Positions 1 to 6,298 of a stretch of 6,298 nucleotides of DNA are shown here, one piece after another. Both the position numbers and the translations under genes were made by a program. Under the pieces are notes generated by a model that searched no databases, was not told where the DNA came from, and saw only the letters and a list, made by a program, of their open reading frames with translations. This stretch comes from Myxococcales bacterium (GTDB taxonomy: Bacteria; Myxococcota; Polyangia; Polyangiales; Polyangiaceae), in NCBI GenBank assembly GCA_020430865.1, contig JAGQIY010000192.1, positions 1 through 6,298 of the forward strand. Direction: 5' to 3'. The stretch's first letter is position 1. Each line of letters starts with the position of its first letter.

Positions 1-1320
1 GCCGGGAGCCAGAGGGGGACGCGAGGTCGTAGCTGTACTCGGTGCGCAGCTTCGTCTCGATGATCTTCGCCTGCTTTGCAGGATCCGTCTCGGCTCCGAC
101 CCAGTCCCTGGCCAGCTGCCCGACGCGATCGGGGAGGTTCGGCGGCAGCGTGAGGTAGCGCTGGCGTTCGGGGTTCTCCAGCTCGCGTACCGGAGCCGGG
201 ACGGTGGTCGGCGTCCAGACCTCGTAGCGCACGCCGCGCTCGTCTCGGGTGCGGTACTTGAACTCACCTTCGGGCCCGGAGAAGAGGAGCGGAGTTCCTC
301 CAACGGTCGTTTCCCCGCGGCTAGCGAGTCGGAGCGCCACGGCGTCGGGGGGGAGGAAGACCACCGGCGGGTCGATGGGCTCGAGGTCGATGGTGAGGTG
401 GCGGTCGCTGGGGTCCGGCGCGCGGCTGATCACGTAGTTGCCGTTTTCCCTGGTGGCGGGTACCCGCAGCACCTGGGTGCGCGACCAGGAGCGCCCGTCG
501 TAGCTGTCAAAAGCGGTTCCGCGCAGATACAGCGCGAGGCGCGGCGGTGGGTTCGCCGGGAGCCCGTCGTACTCGATGCGCATGGCAATGGTCGGGTCGC
601 TGCGCAGCTTTCCCACGCCTCCCAGATCCACGCGATCGCTGAACCCGATCATGCGCTCGGCGCGGCCGTGGTTCAGGAGCAGGAGTGAGAGCCCCACCCG
701 GGGGAACATCACGAAGATGATCGCGGTGAAGATGAAGATCGGCACCGACAGCAGGCAGGTGAAGACGAGGAACTGCTTGCCGATCACCCGTCGGCTACGC
801 AGGATGCGTGGAACATCGACTGGTAGACCGGTGCGATCTCGTGCGCCCTGGCGGTAGTTGCCCTCGACCTCCCGCCGCAGGTGGCTCAGCACCAGCGCGC
901 CCGGTGCCACCACGAGGAACCCCAGGAAGCACAACCCGTACGCCAGACCAGTGCCGAGTACGGTGCCTGCGATCAGGTGGAGCAGCGCCAGGACGATGAC
1001 CTGCTGGTCGTGGGCCGCGCCGCGGCGAGTCGCGAGTCGAACGATCTGGAGCGCGGCAGCGAACTCGATCGCCAGCTGGAGCACGGGCGCGCCAAGGAAC
1101 AGACGCGCCGCCTGGGTCAGCAGCAGCAGGATTGGCGCCGCGACCCCGAGCTGGCGAATGGGTGTCCGATCCTGCCAGCGCTCGGGCACCAGCATCGATC
1201 CCAGCAGACCGACGAGCATCGCGATGCTGACTGCCCGGCCGAGCTCCCCGCTGGTGATCAGCGAGAGCAATCCCAGCGCGGCGAGCGCGTCGGTCATGAT
1301 GCGGTGGATGAGGCCGAACC

Positions 1321-1324
<4 letters not shown>
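1..1324 (-). CDS. TgpA-like membrane protein (DUF3488 plus start of transglutaminase domain), C-terminus cut by window edge
   Basis: The frame opens at an ATG (1322-1324) and stays open for 441 codons to the left edge, so the C-terminal part is missing. Hydrophobic stretches at residues about 12-46, 60-78, 82-95, 108-147 and 184-208 predict several membrane spans. They are followed by the typical DUF3488/TgpA N-terminal region: GFSDRVDLGGVGKLRSDPT (227-245) and YLRGTAFDSYDGRSW (266-280). The last visible residues (about 418-435, IIETKLRTEYSYDL) look like the lead-in to a transglutaminase-like core, so the Cys-His-Asp catalytic residues should lie outside the window. Family members are inner-membrane proteins with a periplasmic papain-like domain; TgpA of Pseudomonas aeruginosa is the reference case and its substrate is unknown. 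The start overlaps the stop of the DUF58 gene in an ATGA, implying translational coupling. The family call is firm; the physiological role is not known. Confidence 0.88.
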
Positions 1325-2397
<1,073 letters not shown>

Positions 2398-2403
2398 GTC
2401 ACC

Positions 2404-3378
<975 letters not shown>

Positions 3379-3643
3379 CGTAGCACGGGCGGGTCAGCCT
3401 GCTTGCATCTGTGAAGACGTGTCATGGCGGTGGGCTGGAATTTGGGTGCTGGGTGGCGCCGTCCGCGCGGTTCGCCGGGGATTTCGAGGCCGGATCGGGC
3501 GAGGGTGAGCCGGGGGGCGGGGCCGGGCGTTCTCGGATGGGACTCCTGGTGGGCACGGGTCTTGGCTTCGCGGCTGCGATCGCGGGGCCAGAGCGCGGAT
3601 TGTTCGCGCCTTTTCGGTGCCGAGTGCCAAGATGCGCGCCGAG
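3379..3643. other. Divergent intergenic spacer with G-rich tract
   Basis: This spacer separates the start of the MoxR gene (leftward) from the start of the ABC ATPase gene (rightward), so it must hold the promoters for both. I see no convincing -35/-10 boxes, operator or ribosome binding site. The notable element is a G-rich run on the plus strand at 3497-3527 with five G-tracts (3, 3, 6, 4 and 3 G) separated by loops of 3, 6, 1 and 2 bases. This satisfies the usual G-quadruplex pattern. Open frames that cross the spacer on either strand look like chance products of high GC. Confidence 0.5.
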
Positions 3644-4315
3644 ATGAGCCGGGTGGAGCGCGTAGAGGTCGAGGCAGTCACGCGCACGTTCGGCACCACG
3701 CTGGCGCTCCGAGGGGTGAGCGCGGAGTTCCCCTCGGGGCGGGTCACGGTGCTCGAGGGGCCGAACGGTGCCGGGAAATCGACGTTGCTTGGCATCCTCG
3801 GAACACTGATTCAGCCCACCGGGGGCAAGGTGCGATACCCACCATTCAAGGACGCCGCGGCGGTACGCAGCCAGCTGGGCTGGCTGGCTCACGACTCCCA
3901 TTGCTATCGGGAGCTGAGCGGTCGGGAGAACGTCCAGCTGGCGGCGTCGCTCCACGGCTGCAGCGGGGCTCGGGTCCAGCACAGCCTCGAGCGGGTTGGC
4001 GCGCTGGCGTTCTGCGAACGAGCAGTGTCCACGCTGAGCCGGGGTCAGCGTCAGCGCATCGCGCTCGCTCGGGCGCTGGTGCACCAGCCCAGCCTGCTGT
4101 TGCTGGACGAGCCCTCTTCTGGGCTGGACGCCGGGAGCGTCGGGCGTCTGCTGGAGCTGGTGGACGAGGAACGGAGGCGAGGTGCGGTGGTGGTGATGGT
4201 CAGCCACTCGCGCGGTATCGCGACGCGAATCGCCGATCGGATCGTTCGGCTGGAGGCTGGGAGGGTTCACAGCGTCGTGGACGACGTGGTGGTCGAGGGC
4301 TCGCTGGAGCCGTAG
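3644..4315 (+). CDS. ABC transporter ATP-binding protein, CcmA-like, without an adjacent permease
   Basis: This 223-residue single nucleotide-binding domain has every core motif. These are Walker A GPNGAGKST (39-47), signature LSRGQ (131-135, Arg in place of the more usual Gly), Walker B LLLLDEP (151-157) with catalytic Glu156, D-loop SSGLD (158-162) and H-loop His188. At the Q-loop the sequence reads LGWLAHDSHCYRELSGREN (78-96). His in place of Gln followed by a 'YRxLxxREN' stretch is typical of CcmA-type ATPases and their relatives. CcmA works with CcmB in haem export or cytochrome c maturation, but no CcmB or other membrane gene lies next to it: the gene stands alone between a divergent and a convergent neighbour. 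Start choice is open. GTG 3617, ATG 3632 and ATG 3644 are in frame and none has a clear Shine-Dalgarno; I took the one that best fits the family N-terminus. The transported substrate cannot be deduced. Confidence 0.88.
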   Translation: MSRVERVEVEAVTRTFGTTLALRGVSAEFPSGRVTVLEGPNGAGKSTLLGILGTLIQPTGGKVRYPPFKDAAAVRSQLGWLAHDSHCYRELSGRENVQLAASLHGCSGARVQHSLERVGALAFCERAVSTLSRGQRQRIALARALVHQPSLLLLDEPSSGLDAGSVGRLLELVDEERRRGAVVVMVSHSRGIATRIADRIVRLEAGRVHSVVDDVVVEGSLEP

Positions 4316-4365
4316 GGCACTCCGGAGTGGTGCCGTGCGGAAACGATTGTGGGTTTCGCCCGAGC
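4316..4365. terminator. Convergent spacer with perfect 12-bp palindrome, possible shared terminator
   Basis: Fifty bases separate the stop codons of the convergent ABC ATPase and bioD genes. They begin with the perfect palindrome CACTCCGGAGTG (4318-4329), flanked by GGCAC (4316-4320) and GTGCC (4330-4334), which can also pair with each other. There is no T-tract on either strand, so it is not a classical intrinsic terminator. A second weak inverted repeat (GAAAC 4340-4344, GTTTC 4353-4357) follows. The position between convergent genes is the main argument for a terminator role. Confidence 0.25.
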
Positions 4366-5040
4366 TCAGCCGTGAAACGCTCTCGTCAGGTACTCCAGCA
4401 GGGTTGGGGGTGAGGGAGCAGCGTATGCCTGCACGAACACCGGGCGGTCCTGGAGGATTCGCAGCTCCTCGGCGTTGCTGCTCTCCCCCCCTCCCCCTGC
4501 TACGTGTGCTTGGCTGAGGACGATGAAGTCTGCCGCGGTGGAGTGAGCCGCGAGCGCGCGCTGGGTGGCGATTACTTCGTGGAGCGCTCCCAGGCGATCC
4601 GCGGCCACGAGCGCCACCTGGCAGCCGGTGGAGTCCTTCAGCCTGGCCGCCAGGTCGGCGTTGAAGCACGGCGTCTGCTGCGGTTCGCCGTGGAGCGGTG
4701 AGAAGGCGCCGCCTGCGGTTTCAATCAGGAGGCGCTCGCGACCCAGCGCGGCGCGCGTCTCTTCCACCCACTCGGTCAGCTGCTCCAGATCGATGGGCGA
4801 CGACAGGCGGCGGGCTTCCAGGTGCGGCGACACGGGCCGGGGGAATCCGTAGCGCGGGGCCCGGTACGGATGGTTCGCCGCTTCGCTGAGCGCGCTCGCG
4901 TCAGGGGCTTGGGTGTTCGACGTGAAACCCGTCTCCACTGGCTTCAGGGCGCAGCAGTCCGGCCAGGCAGCTGCGATTCGACAGCTGACGTACGTCTTTC
5001 CTATCTCGGTCCCGGTGCCGAGGATGACCAGCGCTTCCAT
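4366..5040 (-). CDS. bioD: Dethiobiotin synthetase (ATP-dependent)
   Basis: BioD closes the ureido ring of dethiobiotin from 7,8-diaminopelargonate, CO2 and ATP, the penultimate step of biotin synthesis in the cytoplasm. The 224-residue product matches the family length. It has the P-loop GTGTEIGKT (8-16), the substrate lysine in KPVETG (33-38), Asp47 as the likely metal-binding residue, and IETAGGAFSPL (106-116), which carries the second metal-binding Glu107. The family P-loop is usually GTDTEVGKT, so Asp is replaced by Gly at residue 10. A Gly-rich stretch AGGGGESSNAEEL (181-193) precedes the C-terminal part that normally contacts the adenine. The ATG (5038-5040) lies inside the end of bioF, giving a 40-nt overlap and hence probable translational coupling. 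The frame stays open further upstream, but that part is antisense-like and unrelated to BioD. Confidence 0.93.
   Translation of the reverse strand: MEALVILGTGTEIGKTYVSCRIAAAWPDCCALKPVETGFTSNTQAPDASALSEAANHPYRAPRYGFPRPVSPHLEARRLSSPIDLEQLTEWVEETRAALGRERLLIETAGGAFSPLHGEPQQTPCFNADLAARLKDSTGCQVALVAADRLGALHEVIATQRALAAHSTAADFIVLSQAHVAGGGGESSNAEELRILQDRPVFVQAYAAPSPPTLLEYLTRAFHG
4914..4929. other. Degenerate parS-like sequence within bioD
   Basis: TGTTCGACGTGAAACC matches the canonical parS 16-mer at 13 of 16 positions, with an intact GTGAAAC right half. The mismatches are at positions 5, 6 and 16. The position 6 change (G for C) breaks the central CACGTG, which matters for ParB binding. It overlaps codons for the GFTSNT segment of BioD just after the conserved KPVETG motif, so it may be a by-product of protein coding. 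It may be a weak or decayed site at best. Confidence 0.2.
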
Positions 5041-6131
5041 CCCTCGATCAGTAGCTCTGCCAGTCTGTCCAGCGCCAGGCCTTCCAGCTGGGGTCGAAGC
5101 GTGATGCGCAGGCGGGAGGTGCCATCGGGCACGGTGGGAGGACGAATCGGTTGTGCGAGGTACCCAGCCTGAACCAGCTCCTGGGCGAGCTTCTGGGCCG
5201 CGTCGGCGGAGCCCAGAACGACCGGGACGATGGGCCCCGGCAGGTAGTCGGCGGGCAGAGGCAGGCCCGCCTCCCTCAGGCGCGCGACGAAGCGTGCGGC
5301 ATTCGCCTGCAGGCGCGCCCGGAGGGGGTCCGCGGCTCTCACCGCCCGCACTCGGGGCAGGGTTTGCTCCGCCAGCCAGGGACTGGTGCCTGTGGAGAAC
5401 ACCAGGCTGCGGGCTCGGTTCCAGAGGAACCAACGTAGCGCCTGGCTGCCAGCGACGAACGCGCCGCTGCTGGCGACGGACTTCCCGAGGGTGCCCACGA
5501 GGACGTCGGGTTCCACGCCGGCCTCGCGACAGCGGCCACCGCCTTCGGGGCCAAAGACACCGAGCGCGTGGGCTTCGTCCACCAGCCAGTGAGCCCCATG
5601 CTCCTCCGTCAGGCGCTTGAGGCGGCTGAGGTCGGGCCCATCGCCATCCATCGAGTAGTAGCTCTCGGTAACCACCCAGCGCCGGCGCCCGCGTTCTTGC
5701 GCCAGCGCGCGCTCCAGGGCCTCGAGGGAGTTGTGGGGGAGGACCACGACTCGAGCACGACTCAGGCGACAGCCGTCGATCAGGCTCGCGTGATTCAGTT
5801 CGTCGCTGAGGACGACGTCCTCGCTGTCAGCCAGCGCCTGGAGGCAGCCGAGGTTGGCCGCGTAGCCTGATGAGAACAGCAGGGCCGCTGGCAGACGAAC
5901 CCAGTCCGCGAGCTCTGCTTCCAGTTCCAGGTGCTGGCTGGTGGTGCCGTGAATCAGCCTCGAAGCGCCGGCACCGAGGGATGTTTCACGTGAAACATCT
6001 CGCCCATAGCCAAGGTAGTCATTGCTCGAGCAGTCCAGGAGGCCCCAGTCCGGCGCCGCGCTGGGAGGCGTCCGCAACAGACCCCTCGCCTCGAGAGCGG
6101 ACAGCTCCTGCTCCAAGAATCCAAGGCTCAC
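5001..6131 (-). CDS. bioF: 8-amino-7-oxononanoate synthase (7-keto-8-aminopelargonate synthase)
   Basis: BioF is a cytosolic PLP enzyme that condenses L-alanine with pimeloyl-ACP or pimeloyl-CoA to give 8-amino-7-oxononanoate. With the GTG start at 6131 it has 376 residues, close to the 384 of E. coli BioF. Visible motifs are SSNDYLG (35-41), GAGASRLIHG (53-62), the NHASLIDG region with His114 (113-120), DEAHALGVFGPEGGG (185-199, Asp185 and His188 contacting PLP), GTLGKSVASSGAFVAG (213-228, PLP-binding Lys217) and the C-terminal SRLRITL. Between SNDYLG and GAGASR there are only 11 residues where E. coli has about 20, and this short stretch is encoded by a parS site. The start is uncertain: the frame is open through the upstream repeat, GTG 6179 would add 16 residues lacking family resemblance, and neither GTG has a Shine-Dalgarno. 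GTG 6131 gives the family-like MSLGFLEQELSALEARG. The 3' end overlaps bioD. Confidence 0.93.
   Translation of the reverse strand: MSLGFLEQELSALEARGLLRTPPSAAPDWGLLDCSSNDYLGYGRDVSRETSLGAGASRLIHGTTSQHLELEAELADWVRLPAALLFSSGYAANLGCLQALADSEDVVLSDELNHASLIDGCRLSRARVVVLPHNSLEALERALAQERGRRRWVVTESYYSMDGDGPDLSRLKRLTEEHGAHWLVDEAHALGVFGPEGGGRCREAGVEPDVLVGTLGKSVASSGAFVAGSQALRWFLWNRARSLVFSTGTSPWLAEQTLPRVRAVRAADPLRARLQANAARFVARLREAGLPLPADYLPGPIVPVVLGSADAAQKLAQELVQAGYLAQPIRPPTVPDGTSRLRITLRPQLEGLALDRLAELLIEGWKRWSSSAPGPR
5980..5999. other. parS: parS centromere-like site (ParB binding site) inside bioF
   Basis: A perfect 20-bp palindrome carries at its centre (5982-5997) TGTTTCACGTGAAACA, identical to the canonical chromosomal parS sequence of the ParABS partition system. 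It lies within the bioF coding region and encodes DVSRETS (residues 45-51). The codons GTT TCA CGT GAA ACA all end in A or T in a gene where most codons end in G or C, which indicates selection on the DNA itself. On the plus strand the same bases read MFHVKH, a hallmark of spurious translations over parS. Chromosomal parS sites are usually found near the replication origin. Neither parA nor parB is in the window. Confidence 0.92.
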
Positions 6132-6190
6132 GCAGGCGGTTCTAGCCCCGGGACGAAGAGACCACCAGGCGCATCGCACAGGAGACGCGG

Positions 6191-6298
6191 GCGAAAGGCA
6201 GCGCGAAAGGCAGCGCGAAAGGCAGCGCGAAAGGCAGCGCGAAAGGCAGCGCGAAAGGCAGCGCGAAAGGCAGCGCGAAAGGCAGCGCGAAAGGCAGC
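6191..6298. repeat. 12-bp tandem repeat, nine exact copies, running off the right edge
   Basis: The unit GCGAAAGGCAGC is repeated nine times without a single substitution, filling 108 bp up to the last base of the window, so the true copy number is unknown. The unit length is a multiple of three and contains no stop codon in any of the six frames. Plus-strand translations would be AKGS, RKAA or ERQR repeats; minus-strand ones AAFR, LPFA or CLSR. It lies upstream of bioF. Perfect identity between copies suggests recent expansion by slippage. It could be intergenic or the end of an upstream coding sequence; the window does not decide. Confidence 0.95.

Noticed and set aside
3394..3795. Minus-strand frame whose translation begins MPSNVDFPAPFGPSSTVT
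   Set aside because: This is the typical antisense translation of an ABC Walker A region, a known kind of spurious gene call.
3422..4669. Long minus-strand open frame (415 codons) across the divergent spacer, the ABC gene and the end of bioD
   Set aside because: It is antisense to a clear ABC ATPase, overlaps bioD in another frame, and its translation is low-complexity Pro/Arg/Gln-rich with no domain; a high-GC shadow.
5041..5433. Upstream in-frame extension of bioD giving a 355-codon product
   Set aside because: The extra 131 residues are Pro/Gly/Arg-rich, lie wholly within bioF in another frame and have no BioD similarity; the ATG at 5040 gives the normal family length.
5870..6145. Plus-strand frame containing MFHVKH
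   Set aside because: The peptide is simply the parS palindrome read in another frame, antisense to bioF; no coding support.

Overview
This window comes from a GC-rich bacterial chromosome. Codon use, dense packing, and the mix of a MoxR/DUF58/transglutaminase trio with biotin genes would fit a myxobacterium-like (Myxococcota) or related proteobacterial genome. That assignment is an inference from style; no taxonomic marker is present.

Layout. Positions 1-3378 hold three tightly packed minus-strand genes, read right to left: a MoxR-family AAA+ ATPase (2404-3378), a DUF58 membrane-anchored protein (1321-2397) and the N-terminal 441 residues of a TgpA-like membrane transglutaminase (1-1324, cut by the left edge). 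The last two overlap by 4 nt and the first two are 6 nt apart, so they look like one operon. A G-rich divergent spacer (3379-3643) separates them from a single plus-strand ABC ATPase (3644-4315) that resembles CcmA and has no permease beside it. That gene converges, with a 50-bp spacer, on the minus-strand biotin genes bioF (5001-6131) and bioD (4366-5040), which overlap by 40 nt and encode consecutive steps: 7-keto-8-aminopelargonate synthase, then dethiobiotin synthetase. The right end (6191-6298) is exactly nine copies of a 12-bp tandem repeat that runs off the window.

Main observation. Inside the bioF reading frame lies a perfect 20-bp palindrome (5980-5999) containing TGTTTCACGTGAAACA, the canonical chromosomal parS site bound by ParB. 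It is AT-rich in a GC-rich gene. It also sits where this BioF is about nine residues shorter than the E. coli enzyme. This suggests that the window is near the replication origin and that the bioF coding sequence has been shaped by a centromere function. A weaker parS-like sequence (13 of 16 bases) lies about 1.05 kb away in bioD.

No RNA genes, CRISPR arrays or insertion sequences were seen.
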